The translations under genes were made by a program, and so were the position numbers. Positions 25,382 to 34,485 of a stretch of DNA of 64,000 nucleotides are shown here, piece after piece; the stretch's first letter is position 1, and each line of letters opens with the position of its first letter. Source of the DNA: Buchananella felis. GTDB lineage: Bacteria; Actinomycetota; Actinomycetes; Actinomycetales; Actinomycetaceae. The stretch is from assembly GCF_041380015.1 (NCBI RefSeq), contig NZ_CP159978.1; one strand, 5' to 3'. A model generated the notes under the pieces. That model did not search any database and was not told the DNA's origin. It saw nothing but the letters and a program-made list of their open reading frames with translations.

Positions 25382-28300
25382 GTGACCACAGCTCTGTATC
25401 GCCGCTACCGCCCGGAGTCCTTCGCGGACGTTATCGGTCAGTCCCACGTGACTGAGCCGCTGATGGCGGCCCTGCGTGCGGACCGAGTGACGCACGCCTA
25501 CCTGTTCTCCGGCCCGCGCGGCTGCGGCAAGACCACCTCCGCGCGCATCCTGGCCCGCTGCCTGAACTGCGCGCAGGGCCCCACGGACACCCCGTGCGGG
25601 GTGTGCGATTCCTGTCGCGAGCTGTCGCGTAACGGCGGCGGCTCCCTGGACGTGGTGGAGATCGACGCCGCCAGCCACAACGGCGTGGACGACGCCCGCG
25701 AGCTGCGGGAGCGCGCCGCGTTCGCCCCCGTGCGGGACCGGTACAAGATCTTCATCCTGGATGAGGCCCACATGGTCACCCCGCAGGGCTTCAACGCCCT
25801 GCTGAAGCTGGTGGAAGAACCGCCGCCGCACGTGAAGTTCATCTTCGCCACCACCGAGCCGGAGCGGGTGATTGGCACGATCCGCTCGCGCACCCACCAC
25901 TACCCCTTCCGGCTGGTGCCCCCGGAGGAGCTGACGCGCTTCCTGGAGGAGCTGTGCGCCCGGGAGGGCGTGCGCGTGGAGGGTGGCGTGCTGCCGCTAG
26001 TGATCCGCGCCGGCGGTGGGTCCGTGCGCGACTCCCTCTCCGTGCTAGACCAGCTCATCGCCGGCACCGTGGGCGGCCAGCTGGATTACCGGCAGGCCGT
26101 GGCGCTGTTGGGCTACACCGACGAGACCCTGCTTGACCAGATCGTCTCCGCCTTCGCCGCTGACGACGGCGCGGGCGTTTTCCGCGTGGTTGAGCGCGTG
26201 ATCGGGGCCGGGCAGGAGCCGCGCCGCTTCGTTGAGGACCTGCTGCAGCGCCTGCGTGACCTGCTGGTGGTGGCCCTGACCGGGGAGAACGCACGCGACG
26301 CCCTAGCCGGCCTGCCAGCAGACGTCTTTGCCCGCATGAGGGACCAGGCCAAGGCGCTGGGCGCGCCCGCCCTGTCCGCCGCCGCCGACCTAACCAACGA
26401 AGCCCTGACCTCCATGGTGGGGGCCACCAGTCCGCGCCTGCACGTGGAACTACTGTGTGCCCGCGTGCTGCTGGCGCTGGGCGAGCTGCAGGGCATCGCC
26501 CCCGGGCGCGGCGACCACGCCGGTCGCGCCGCCGCCGGGGTTGAGGGGCGCGGTCACGCGCCGGCTACTTTTGGCCAGGGCGCGTCCCCCGCTGCGGGCG
26601 CTTCGCGGCCCGGCCCGGCTGCGCAGCCCGCCCCCGGTGGGCACGGCGGCCACCCCGACCACCGCCTGGGCCACCCGGACCAGCGGCCCGGCTACGGTGC
26701 CCGCCCCGCGCAGGAGCGCCCCGCCGCCTCTGCCCCGCAGCAGGCCGCCCCCGCAGGCATGTCTCCGGCCGACGTGATCGCCTCCGCCGCCGCCGACTGG
26801 GGCGATGACTTGTCGCAGCCCGCCGCCCCCACACGCGGCCGGGGGATGGACGACGCTCCGCCCGCCGCCGCTACCCCTGCGGTCGCCCCCTCCTCGCCGG
26901 AACTCGCAGCGCCCCGTCAGGAACCGCCCGCACCGCAGCGCGGTCAGGGCGACCAGGACTGGGGTACCCGCGAGTTCCTCCCGGCCGAGCACGGCGGCTA
27001 CGGTGGCGGCGCGCCCGCGCAGCAGGCAGGCCCCACCGCAGGTGCGCAACGCGAGCCCTGGGGCGGGGAGCCGCAGCGGCGAGCAGAACACCACGACCAG
27101 CCCGCCGCCCGCTCCCGCTTCGACTCGCCGCAGCAGTGGGAGGAGCGCCGCCCCGAGCCGAACTGGGAGCAGGGCGACGCTCGCACGCAGTCGCGCGGCG
27201 AGTACCCGGCGCAGCGCGCCGCAGCGTGGCCCACGGCCGCCCCGGCGGCGCCGCAACACCAGCAGCCCGCACCTCAGCCGGTGGCACCCCAGCAATCCGA
27301 GCCGCAGCCCGTGGTACAGCACCCCGAGCCGCAGCACGGCACCACGCTCTCCGACTCCGGCACCGCCGGACAGGCTGAGATGATCCGCGCCCGCTGGCCC
27401 GAGGTACTGGGCGCCCTGCGCGGGATCAGCCAGGTCACCTGGGCGTTGGTGAGCGCCAACGCCCACCCCGGCCCCGTCACCGACGGCACCTTCGCCGTGC
27501 ACATCCCGGCCCCCGGCATCCTCACCGCCTTCCACACGCGCAACATGGGCCAGGCCGTGCAGCAGGCCCTGCGCGAATCCCTGGGCCTGGACCTGGCCGT
27601 CGAGGGCGTGCCGGGCGGACCGGCCCACCCCGACGGCGCGGGCGGCCAGCCCCACCCCGGCGAGGCACGCAACCACCCCGGGAACCAGGGCCACGGCGGT
27701 GATGCCGCCCCTTTCGTCGATAGCCGCGCAGCGGCCGCCGACGAACCGGAAGAAAACGGCCGCGCCCACGGGCACCCCGCCCCAGCGCACCACGAGCCCG
27801 CCCCCCGGCCCGTAGCGGCCGAGCGGGACACCGAGAACGCACCCCCGGCAGCCCAGGCGCTCCCGGTAGCCCCGGCGCGCCCCGAGCCCGCCCCGGCCCC
27901 GGCCCTGCGCGGCGCCCCGGCGCCGCTCGCCCCGAGCACGCCGGAACCAGTCGCCCCCGCTTTGGCCCCCACGCCGACTCCGACCCCGGCTCCCGCCCAA
28001 GCTCCGGTCCCGGTCGCCGAGGCCGGGGTTGGGGAGGACGACTGGCCCGAGGTCGCCCCGGTGGGTGGCGCGGCCGCCCGCGCCGAGGAGGCCCCGCCCA
28101 CCCCGCGCAACCCATTCGCCTCTAATGACCTGCCCCCGTCCGTCGCCGAGGCCGCAGTGGCCGCGATCGTGGACGCCTGGCCCGAGGTGCCCGCGCAGCT
28201 GTCCTCCAACTTCGCCCCTCCCGCCCCGGAGCCCTGGGCCCCGGTCCACGACATCCGCTCCGGGCGGCGAATCGACGGGGGCGGCGGGGGGAACGTCGTC

Positions 28301-28606
28301 CAAACCGACGGGCTAGAAGACCAGCAGGAACAGGCAATGGCCGCCCACCCCTCCGCCGCCAGGCCGCTTGGCGTCGCGGGCAATTCGGCGCGGCCGGCAG
28401 GCAACCCGGCCGCAGCCGCAGGAAACCCCGCCGGCGGGATGCAGGTGGGAATCGTGCAGCCGGCCGGGCGGGGCGACGACTACGACGACAACGAAATCAG
28501 CCTGGACGACCCGGAGGTGCAGATGAGTGCCGAGGCCGGCGTGCATGTGATGCTGCGCGTGCTGGGCGGCCAGATCCTGGAGGAGCGCGACCTCACCCAG
28601 AACTAG
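25382..28606 (+). CDS. dnaX: DNA polymerase III subunit gamma/tau
   Basis: This is the clamp-loader ATPase of the replicase, 1074 residues. The N-terminal AAA+ part has Walker A GPRGCGKTTSAR, a zinc-binding cluster (LNC, CGVCDSC), Walker B DEAH and the TTEPERVIGTIRSR sensor region. About residues 380-660 are a Pro/Ala/Gln-rich linker. A folded tau-type segment (AEMIRARWPEVLGALR) follows at about 660-745, then a second disordered tail of some 280 residues. WPEV recurs at three places. The GTG at 25382 matches the family start VTTALYRRYRPESF, and TAGCCT seven bases upstream suggests a leaderless mRNA. The protein is longer than most family members. Confidence 0.94.
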   Translation: MTTALYRRYRPESFADVIGQSHVTEPLMAALRADRVTHAYLFSGPRGCGKTTSARILARCLNCAQGPTDTPCGVCDSCRELSRNGGGSLDVVEIDAASHNGVDDARELRERAAFAPVRDRYKIFILDEAHMVTPQGFNALLKLVEEPPPHVKFIFATTEPERVIGTIRSRTHHYPFRLVPPEELTRFLEELCAREGVRVEGGVLPLVIRAGGGSVRDSLSVLDQLIAGTVGGQLDYRQAVALLGYTDETLLDQIVSAFAADDGAGVFRVVERVIGAGQEPRRFVEDLLQRLRDLLVVALTGENARDALAGLPADVFARMRDQAKALGAPALSAAADLTNEALTSMVGATSPRLHVELLCARVLLALGELQGIAPGRGDHAGRAAAGVEGRGHAPATFGQGASPAAGASRPGPAAQPAPGGHGGHPDHRLGHPDQRPGYGARPAQERPAASAPQQAAPAGMSPADVIASAAADWGDDLSQPAAPTRGRGMDDAPPAAATPAVAPSSPELAAPRQEPPAPQRGQGDQDWGTREFLPAEHGGYGGGAPAQQAGPTAGAQREPWGGEPQRRAEHHDQPAARSRFDSPQQWEERRPEPNWEQGDARTQSRGEYPAQRAAAWPTAAPAAPQHQQPAPQPVAPQQSEPQPVVQHPEPQHGTTLSDSGTAGQAEMIRARWPEVLGALRGISQVTWALVSANAHPGPVTDGTFAVHIPAPGILTAFHTRNMGQAVQQALRESLGLDLAVEGVPGGPAHPDGAGGQPHPGEARNHPGNQGHGGDAAPFVDSRAAAADEPEENGRAHGHPAPAHHEPAPRPVAAERDTENAPPAAQALPVAPARPEPAPAPALRGAPAPLAPSTPEPVAPALAPTPTPTPAPAQAPVPVAEAGVGEDDWPEVAPVGGAAARAEEAPPTPRNPFASNDLPPSVAEAAVAAIVDAWPEVPAQLSSNFAPPAPEPWAPVHDIRSGRRIDGGGGGNVVQTDGLEDQQEQAMAAHPSAARPLGVAGNSARPAGNPAAAAGNPAGGMQVGIVQPAGRGDDYDDNEISLDDPEVQMSAEAGVHVMLRVLGGQILEERDLTQN

Positions 28607-28738
28607 CAAGCGCGCCCGCCCCTCCCGCCAGCCGGGAGGGACACCCCCGCAGCGCCCCCGGCGCGCGCTGACCCGCCCGCCCCTACCTAGCAGACCACCA
28701 ACTGGCAGCAGCCACCCGCCGCGAGAAAAGGAGTGACG

Positions 28739-29359
28739 GTGTACGACGGTGCCGTACAGGACCTCATCGACGAACTGGGCAGACTGCCCGGCATCGGTCC
28801 CAAGAGCGCCCAGCGCATCGCCTTCCACATCCTGGCCAGCGAGGCCACGGACGTGGAACGCCTGGCGCGCGCGTTGACCGAGGTCAAGGCGCGCGTGCGC
28901 TTCTGCGTCACCTGCGGCAATATCGCCGAGGGCGAGCACTGCGCCATCTGCCTGGACCCGCGTCGCAACGACCAGGTGCTGTGCGTGGTGGAGGAGCCCA
29001 AGGACGTCGTTGCCATCGAACGCACCCGCGAGTTCCGGGGCCGCTACCACGTGCTCGGCGGGGCGATCGACCCGCTCAACGGCATCGGTCCGGCCCAGCT
29101 GCGCGTGCGCGAGCTGCTGCAGCGCGTGGGGGAGGGCGACGTGCAAGAGGTCATCATCGCCACCGACCCCAACATCGAGGGCGAGGCCACCGCCGCCTTC
29201 CTGGTGCGCACCCTGCGCACGCTGGAGGTGCCCGTCTCCCGCCTGGCCTCCGGCCTGCCCGTGGGCGGCGACCTGGAGTACGCAGACGAGGTCACCCTGG
29301 GCCGCGCCTTCGAGGGGCGCCGCCTGGTGGGCGGAAACCCCACCCCGGCGACCGAATAG
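28739..29359 (+). CDS. recR: Recombination mediator protein RecR
   Basis: RecR acts with RecO and RecF to load RecA at gaps. The protein has 206 residues. It has an N-terminal helix-hairpin-helix (LIDELGRLPGIGPKSAQRIA), a four-cysteine zinc finger (FCVTCGN and HCAICLD) and a Toprim domain (VVEEPKDVVAIE). I chose the GTG at 28739 because AAGGAG ends five bases upstream and family members begin MYEGAVQDL-like; the GTG at 28733 would sit on the Shine-Dalgarno. It follows dnaX after 132 bases, the usual gene order. Confidence 0.94.
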   Translation: MYDGAVQDLIDELGRLPGIGPKSAQRIAFHILASEATDVERLARALTEVKARVRFCVTCGNIAEGEHCAICLDPRRNDQVLCVVEEPKDVVAIERTREFRGRYHVLGGAIDPLNGIGPAQLRVRELLQRVGEGDVQEVIIATDPNIEGEATAAFLVRTLRTLEVPVSRLASGLPVGGDLEYADEVTLGRAFEGRRLVGGNPTPATE

Positions 29360-29595
29360 TGAGAACGTCGCCCGCGAATTGAACACACTTCGGGGGGACG
29401 ACGCCCCGCCCGGCCGGGCAAAAACCACGCCCGAGCGCCAATAATGCGACCAAGGCGACAAAAGAGACGCTTTGGGTTCGTGCAAGAATCGACAAAGCGT
29501 TGCGCGGGCGGGAAATGAGCCGCCCGCGCGCGACGCCCCTAGCCCGCTTCCGCCCGGCCCCGCAGGCCGCAGCGGAAATGACCAAGAGGAGCAAC
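29360..29595 (+). other. Leader region of lysC
   Basis: There are 236 bases between recR and lysC. I see no clear gene or known riboswitch. The lysC promoter must be here or upstream. GGGACGACGCCCCGCC at about 29396 is a distant relative of the recurrent 16-mer. Confidence 0.4.
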
Positions 29596-30918
29596 GTGAG
29601 CCTGATTGTGCAAAAGTTTGGCGGCTCGTCCGTAGCCGACGTCGACGCGATGCGTCGCGTGGCCAAGCGCGTTGTTGAGACCAAGCGGGCCGGACACGAC
29701 GTAGTGGTGGTGGTCTCCGCGATGGGCGACACCACCGACGAGCTCCTGGACATGGCCGCCGAGCTCAACCCCAACCCCAGCCCGCGCGAGATGGACCTGC
29801 TCATGTCCTCCGGCGAGCGCATCTCCATGTCCCTGCTGGCCATGGCCATCGAGGCGCAGGGCGAACGCGCACACGCATTCACCGGCCGCCAGGCCGGCAT
29901 GCACACCGACACCCGCTTCGGCAAGGCCTCCATCGTCGGCGTGGTCCCCGAGCGCATCGTCCAGTGCGTGCGCGACGGCGCCGTGGCCATCGTGGCCGGC
30001 TTCCAGGGCCTCTCCGACAACGACGACGTCACCACCCTGGGCCGCGGCGGCTCCGACACCACCGCGGTCGCCCTGGCCGCCGCGCTGCGCGCCGACGTGT
30101 GCGAGATCTACACCGACGTCGACGGCCTGTTCACCGCCGACCCGCGCGTGGTCCCCTCCGCGCGCCGCATCTTCAACCTCACCGCAGAAGAGACGCTGGA
30201 GCTGGCCGCCCAGGGCGCCAAGATCCTCCACTTGCGCGCCGTGGAGTACGCCCGCCGCCACAAGGTAGCCCTGCACGTGCGCTCCTCCTTCAGCGACAAG
30301 GACGGCACCTGGATCGCAGACCACGCCGTCAACCCCGCCATCGTTCGCCTCTTGGCCCCCACCATCGCCGACCAGATCATCGCCTCGAAGGAGGACTCAG
30401 TGGAAGCGCCCATCATCTCCGGAATAGCCCACGACCGCTCCCAGTCCAAGATCACCCTGGTGGGTGTGCCCGACCGCCCCGGCCTGGCCTCCCGCATCTT
30501 CGCGATCGTGGCTGCCGCGGACGTGAACATCGACATGATCGTGCAGAACGTCTCGGTGCGCGACAACTCCACCGACATCTCCTTCACCCTGCCCTCCGGC
30601 GACGGCCAGGCCGCCCTGGAGGCCCTGGAGGCCGTGGCCGCCGAGATCGGCTACAAGGAGATCTTCCTGACCGAGGAGATCGGCAAGCTGTCCGTGGTCG
30701 GCGCCGGCATGCGCTCCCACCCGGGTGTCTCCGCCAAGCTGTTCGGCGCGCTGTCCGACGCCGGCATCAACATCGAGATGATCTCGACCTCGGAGATCCG
30801 CATCTCCGTCGTTACCGCGCTCAGCGACCTCGACGAGGCCGTGCGCGTTGCCCACACCGCCTTCGACCTCGACTCCGCCGAGGCCGAGGCCATCGTTTAC
30901 GGAGGAACTGGACGATGA
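29596..30918 (+). CDS. lysC: Aspartate kinase, alpha subunit
   Basis: The enzyme phosphorylates aspartate, the first step to lysine (and diaminopimelate), threonine and methionine. The 440-residue protein starts VSLIVQKFGGSSVAD (kinase motif KFGGSS) and has SGERISMSLLAMA and GRGGSDTTAVALAA. Two ACT regulatory domains lie in the last 170 residues. GTG at 29596 has AGAGGAG upstream. It overlaps asd by four bases. A second internal start probably produces the beta subunit (see 30400). Confidence 0.95.
   Translation: MSLIVQKFGGSSVADVDAMRRVAKRVVETKRAGHDVVVVVSAMGDTTDELLDMAAELNPNPSPREMDLLMSSGERISMSLLAMAIEAQGERAHAFTGRQAGMHTDTRFGKASIVGVVPERIVQCVRDGAVAIVAGFQGLSDNDDVTTLGRGGSDTTAVALAAALRADVCEIYTDVDGLFTADPRVVPSARRIFNLTAEETLELAAQGAKILHLRAVEYARRHKVALHVRSSFSDKDGTWIADHAVNPAIVRLLAPTIADQIIASKEDSVEAPIISGIAHDRSQSKITLVGVPDRPGLASRIFAIVAAADVNIDMIVQNVSVRDNSTDISFTLPSGDGQAALEALEAVAAEIGYKEIFLTEEIGKLSVVGAGMRSHPGVSAKLFGALSDAGINIEMISTSEIRISVVTALSDLDEAVRVAHTAFDLDSAEAEAIVYGGTGR
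30400..30918 (+). CDS. lysC: Aspartate kinase beta subunit from an internal in-frame start
   Basis: AAGGAGG at 30388-30394 lies five bases before an in-frame GTG at 30400. The product would be VEAPIISGIAHDRSQSKI onwards, 172 residues carrying only the two ACT domains. In Corynebacterium glutamicum and Bacillus the regulatory beta subunit is made in this way from the same position. The evidence here is the ideal ribosome site in the right place; expression is inferred. Confidence 0.7.
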   Translation: MEAPIISGIAHDRSQSKITLVGVPDRPGLASRIFAIVAAADVNIDMIVQNVSVRDNSTDISFTLPSGDGQAALEALEAVAAEIGYKEIFLTEEIGKLSVVGAGMRSHPGVSAKLFGALSDAGINIEMISTSEIRISVVTALSDLDEAVRVAHTAFDLDSAEAEAIVYGGTGR

Positions 30919-31961
30919 GCAACCTGACCTTTGCTGTAGTTGGCGCCACCGGCCAGGTGGGTCGCGTGATGCGCGCGCTCCTGGAGGAGCGCGACCTGCC
31001 CATCGCCAAGATGCGCTACTTCGCCTCCGCCCGCTCCGCGGGCACCGTGCTGTCCTTCCGGGGGCAGGACGTGGTGGTGGAGGACGTTGCCACAGCTGAC
31101 CTGTCAGGAATTGACGTGGCCGTGTTCTCCGCCGGTGGGGCCACCTCCAAGGAGTACGCTCCAAAGTTCGCCGCCGCCGGTGCCGTGGTGATCGACAACT
31201 CCTCCGCGTGGCGCAAGAACCCGCAGGTCCCGCTAGTGGTCTCTGAGGTCAACCCAGAATCCCTGGCTGAGCGCCCCAAGGGAATCATCGCCAACCCGAA
31301 CTGCACCACCATGGCCGCCATGCCCGTGCTGGGGCCGCTGCACCGGGAAGCCGGGCTGAAGCGCCTTCACGTCTCCTCCTACCAGGCCGTCTCCGGCTCC
31401 GGCCTGGCCGGCGTGCAAGAACTGGCCGGACAGATCCGCCACGGCGTCACCCAGGAGATCGAGGCCCTGGCCCTGGACGGACGCGCCGTCACCGGTCTGG
31501 AGCCGAGCGTCTACGTGGCCCCCATTGCCTTCAACGTGGTGGCCCTGGCCGGCTCCCTGGTGGACGACGGCTCCGGCGAGACCGACGAAGAGCAGAAGCT
31601 GCGCAACGAGTCCCGCAAGATCCTCAACGCCCCGGACCTGGCCGTGTCCGGCACGTGCGTGCGCGTGCCGGTCTTCTCCGGTCACGCCCTGGCCATCCAC
31701 GCCGAGTTCGAGCGCCCCATCAGCGTGGAGCGCGCCCGCGAGCTGATCGACGCCGCCCCCGGCGTGGAGTACGCGGACGTGCCCACCCCGCTGGACGGTG
31801 CCGGACGTGACAACGTGCTGGTGGGTCGCCTGCGCGCCGACCAGGCCGTCGAGGGCGGCCGCGGCCTGGCGATGTTCATCGTGGGCGACAACCTGCGCAA
31901 GGGCGCAGCCCTGAACGCGGTGGACCTGGCCGTGCTGGTCGCGAAGGAGCTGGCTGCCTAA
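30915..31961 (+). CDS. asd: Aspartate-semialdehyde dehydrogenase
   Basis: The enzyme reduces aspartyl phosphate to aspartate semialdehyde with NADPH, following LysC. The 348-residue protein starts MSNLTFAVVGATGQVGR with the nucleotide-binding glycine motif. NPNCTTMA carries the catalytic Cys, and the SSYQAVSGSG and GHALAIHAEF segments hold the substrate-binding and catalytic His regions. The ATG overlaps the lysC stop (ATGA), with GGAGG 9 bases upstream inside lysC, so the two genes are co-translated. A terminator follows. Confidence 0.95.
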   Translation: MSNLTFAVVGATGQVGRVMRALLEERDLPIAKMRYFASARSAGTVLSFRGQDVVVEDVATADLSGIDVAVFSAGGATSKEYAPKFAAAGAVVIDNSSAWRKNPQVPLVVSEVNPESLAERPKGIIANPNCTTMAAMPVLGPLHREAGLKRLHVSSYQAVSGSGLAGVQELAGQIRHGVTQEIEALALDGRAVTGLEPSVYVAPIAFNVVALAGSLVDDGSGETDEEQKLRNESRKILNAPDLAVSGTCVRVPVFSGHALAIHAEFERPISVERARELIDAAPGVEYADVPTPLDGAGRDNVLVGRLRADQAVEGGRGLAMFIVGDNLRKGAALNAVDLAVLVAKELAA

Positions 31962-31981
31962 TTCCAAGCTGCAAAGCAGCG

Positions 31982-32019
31982 GGGGCACGGTGGAGATTCA
32001 TCCACCGTGCCCCTTTCGT
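31982..32019 (+). terminator. Terminator after lysC-asd
   Basis: GGGGCACGGTGGA pairs with TCCACCGTGCCCC around GATTCA and is followed by TTTCGTT. Confidence 0.9.
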
Positions 32020-32195
32020 TCGCCGGGCTGAAATCAGTGGAGTGCGTTAGTTTGCTAGGTCTGTTCCCGCCAAAAAGGTCAAGCGATTTACCATACTTAT
32101 GAGTGCCGAAAGAGACGCAGCTCACCTGAAGTGCTTGGACGGTTGTTCGCGTCCAGCACTGGGCTGGCTGCGCGGCACAAGGAAGGAGCTATGCC

Positions 32196-32906
32196 GTGAA
32201 CGCCAACCGCAAGGTCGCGTATGTTTCGATCCTGGCCCTCGTAGCTGCCGTGATTGCCATCGTGATAGCTGTTCTTGCCATGACTGGCGTGTTCTCCAGC
32301 AAGGACCAGCCAGCCGGGGCCGGAGCCACCCCCTCCAACGGGACCTCCCCAAGCGAAACAACCACCCCACCAGCCACTGCCAGCGAGCAGCCAAGCGAAA
32401 GCTCATCTGCTCTCCCAACGGAACCTGCTGAGCCAAGCAGTGAGCCTTCCGGTGAACCAACCAGCGGAGCGCTTAGCCCCGCGCCGCTTCCGCCCCCGCC
32501 GGCCACGGGGGTGCCTGGCATCCCCGATAAGGAAGCTGACGGGGCTAGGCCCGCGCCCGGAGGCGTGATGTGGAAGGACCGTTACGCCTTCTTCTCACCC
32601 ACTCACAACATCTACTGCGAGATGAGCCCTGACGTGGTCAACTGCGGCATCCTGCAGCGCAACTACACCCCGCCCATGCCGTGCGAGAACTCCTACCACA
32701 TGATCGAACTATCTGCGGACAGCGGCGCTATGCGGGAGTCCTGCATCATGGGTAACCCCGGGCTCGACACCGAGGTCCTGGCGTATGGCATGTCCGCTTG
32801 CACGGGCAACCTCACCTGCCTCTCCCAGGAAGCTGGCGTCGTGTGCTGGAACAACCGGCTCGCAAACGGATTCCTGATGAACCGGGACGGGATCACCAAG
32901 TTCTAA
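32196..32906 (+). CDS. Membrane-anchored cysteine-rich extracellular protein (trio member 1)
   Basis: The protein has 236 residues. It has a short N-terminus, one membrane helix (ILALVAAVIAIVIAVLAMTG), a Ser/Thr/Pro/Glu-rich stalk and a C-terminal domain of about 110 residues with seven cysteines. That domain starts FFSPTHNIYCEM and ends GVVCWNNRLANGFLMNRDG. The same domain occurs in the genes at 33462 and 34486. GGAAGGAG lies seven bases before the GTG. A weaker ATG five bases upstream is out of frame. The function is not known; the cysteine pattern suggests disulfide bonds outside the cell. It is convergent with trxA. Confidence 0.8.
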   Translation: MNANRKVAYVSILALVAAVIAIVIAVLAMTGVFSSKDQPAGAGATPSNGTSPSETTTPPATASEQPSESSSALPTEPAEPSSEPSGEPTSGALSPAPLPPPPATGVPGIPDKEADGARPAPGGVMWKDRYAFFSPTHNIYCEMSPDVVNCGILQRNYTPPMPCENSYHMIELSADSGAMRESCIMGNPGLDTEVLAYGMSACTGNLTCLSQEAGVVCWNNRLANGFLMNRDGITKF

Positions 32907-32913
32907 ACGGAAG

Positions 32914-32953
32914 ACGGTTGGGGCGGGGAAAATGACTTCCCCGCCCCAACCGT
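32914..32953. terminator. Bidirectional terminator
   Basis: ACGGTTGGGGCGGGGA (32914-32929) pairs perfectly with TCCCCGCCCCAACCGT (32938-32953). It lies between two convergent genes. Confidence 0.85.
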
Positions 32954-32968
32954 TGTCCGAAAGCTAAC

Positions 32969-33346
32969 TCAGCCCTCGTTCTCCTTGGCCTCGGCCTCTG
33001 CGATCTCCTTGCGGACCGCCTCCATGTCCAGCTCCATGATCTTGCCAATGAGCTCACGCAGCTGAGCCTCGCGCAGCGCACCCGGCTGGGCGAAGATCAG
33101 CACCTTCTCGCGGAAAGCCATGATGGTCGGGATGGAGGTGATGCCGAACTCGGCTGCAAGCTGTGGCTGAGCCTCGGTGTCAACCTTGGCGAAGACAACC
33201 TCCGGGAAGTCCTCGGAAACCTTGGAGTAGACCGGGCCGAACTGGCGGCACGGACCGCACCACTCGGCCCAGAAGTCAAGCAGAACGATGTCATTGTTCT
33301 CGATGGTCTGGGCGAAGGACTCGGCGGTCAGGTCGATGGTGGCCAC
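32969..33346 (-). CDS. trxA: Thioredoxin
   Basis: This is a 125-residue cytoplasmic disulfide reductase with the active site WAEWCGPCR and the cis-proline segment SIPTIM. The length is slightly above the usual 105-110 because of a C-terminal Glu/Lys-rich tail (EIAEAEAKENEG). The GTG at 33346 was chosen because GGAG lies five bases upstream and the protein then begins VATIDLTAESF; an in-frame upstream start would add 20 basic residues. It lies between genes for disulfide-rich surface proteins, which may be coincidental. Confidence 0.94.
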   Translation of the reverse strand: MATIDLTAESFAQTIENNDIVLLDFWAEWCGPCRQFGPVYSKVSEDFPEVVFAKVDTEAQPQLAAEFGITSIPTIMAFREKVLIFAQPGALREAQLRELIGKIMELDMEAVRKEIAEAEAKENEG

Positions 33347-33461
33347 GTTTACTCCATTCCGGTTGCGGTTCAATGCTCTCCACTCCAACCTAACGGATGG
33401 CTCCACTCTTCTATTCCCGCAAGATCTAAAGGTGGCCTAACTCGCTTCCGGGCGCAGGAAT

Positions 33462-34313
33462 TCAGTAGGCGTACTGGAGATCCGCGCTCAGATAAAAGCC
33501 GTTTCCAGTAGTCATGTGCCAGCAGTTGGCCCCGTCGTAGTCAATTACGCACGCGTACACCCCGGTAGTGAACGCGGAGCCAGCCGGAGCCGTATCCACC
33601 AAGCCGCCATCGCTGAAGTTACACGTGTACTGGATTGCGCTAGTCCCGTCCATGCTCATGATGAAAACTGCCCCGGGGTCGCACTGGATGGGCGGAACAA
33701 AGTTCCAAACCTCTGTGGCGCAATCCAACGAATGGACCGAGCCGCGGCAAAGCACCGAGCCCGAGGGGGTGACGAAGGAAAAGTACTCGCCAAAGACCGC
33801 GTCCTCTGGAGGGGGGAAGGCGGGCCCTTCGGGGACAGGGGGACCCGGCGGCGGCTCTGGAGCGGGTGGTGGGGCTGGCGCTGGCGGCGCCGGCGGGGGA
33901 GGGGCAGCCTGCGCGGTTTGAATGGCCTGCGCTGAAGGAGTGGCAGCAGAGCTCGGAGAGACCTTACTCAGTAGCGGGGAAGCGGATGGGCGCACCGACT
34001 GGGAGGGCGTCTGCGTGGCCAGGGCTGTGCCCTGCACGTTGGCCGCAGTAGTGGGCGCGGTGGGGGCGGCAGCGTCGTCCGTCCCCCGGCCGATGAAGAA
34101 GGCCGCCACGGCCACCAGCGCGACGCCGCACACGGCCGCCACGATCGCGTACACGCGCGACCAGGGGGTGGCGCGCGGCGGGCGCTGACCGCTCAACGGC
34201 TGCATCGGGGGAGGCTGCACCGTCGGCGGCATGGAGCCGGGCTGCATGGGCGGCGGAGTGGGCGGCAGCGGGCCCGGCGGCATCGGCTGGGTTCCCCACG
34301 GGTTGTTCGTCAC
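33462..34313 (-). CDS. Membrane-anchored cysteine-rich extracellular protein (trio member 2)
   Basis: The protein has 283 residues. A proline-rich cytoplasmic N-terminus (VTNNPWGTQPMPPGPLPPTP) is followed by a membrane helix (VYAIVAAVCGVALVAVAAFF). A Pro/Ala-rich stalk leads to a six-cysteine domain starting FSFVTPSGSVLCRG and ending GANCWHMTTGNGFYLS. GTG at 34313 has GGGGAGGG upstream. The stalk includes GTDDAAAPT, encoded by an exact copy of the 16-mer (34065-34080). It is homologous to the genes at 32196 and 34486 and transcribed with the latter. Function unknown. Confidence 0.8.
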   Translation of the reverse strand: MTNNPWGTQPMPPGPLPPTPPPMQPGSMPPTVQPPPMQPLSGQRPPRATPWSRVYAIVAAVCGVALVAVAAFFIGRGTDDAAAPTAPTTAANVQGTALATQTPSQSVRPSASPLLSKVSPSSAATPSAQAIQTAQAAPPPPAPPAPAPPPAPEPPPGPPVPEGPAFPPPEDAVFGEYFSFVTPSGSVLCRGSVHSLDCATEVWNFVPPIQCDPGAVFIMSMDGTSAIQYTCNFSDGGLVDTAPAGSAFTTGVYACVIDYDGANCWHMTTGNGFYLSADLQYAY

Positions 34314-34485
34314 GGCTCTGCCCTCCCCACCGGGGCAATACGCAGGCCCGAACGCGCTGCCCCGGGCGCGTGAAACGGGTGGCGCCAACACGAGCCACCC
34401 AAGGGCCCGCCTATAGACCCAGCCTACGCAGCCGGGCGGGACTAGGGGCGCAAATGGGCGGCCCGGAAACGGGATGCGGCTGGAA

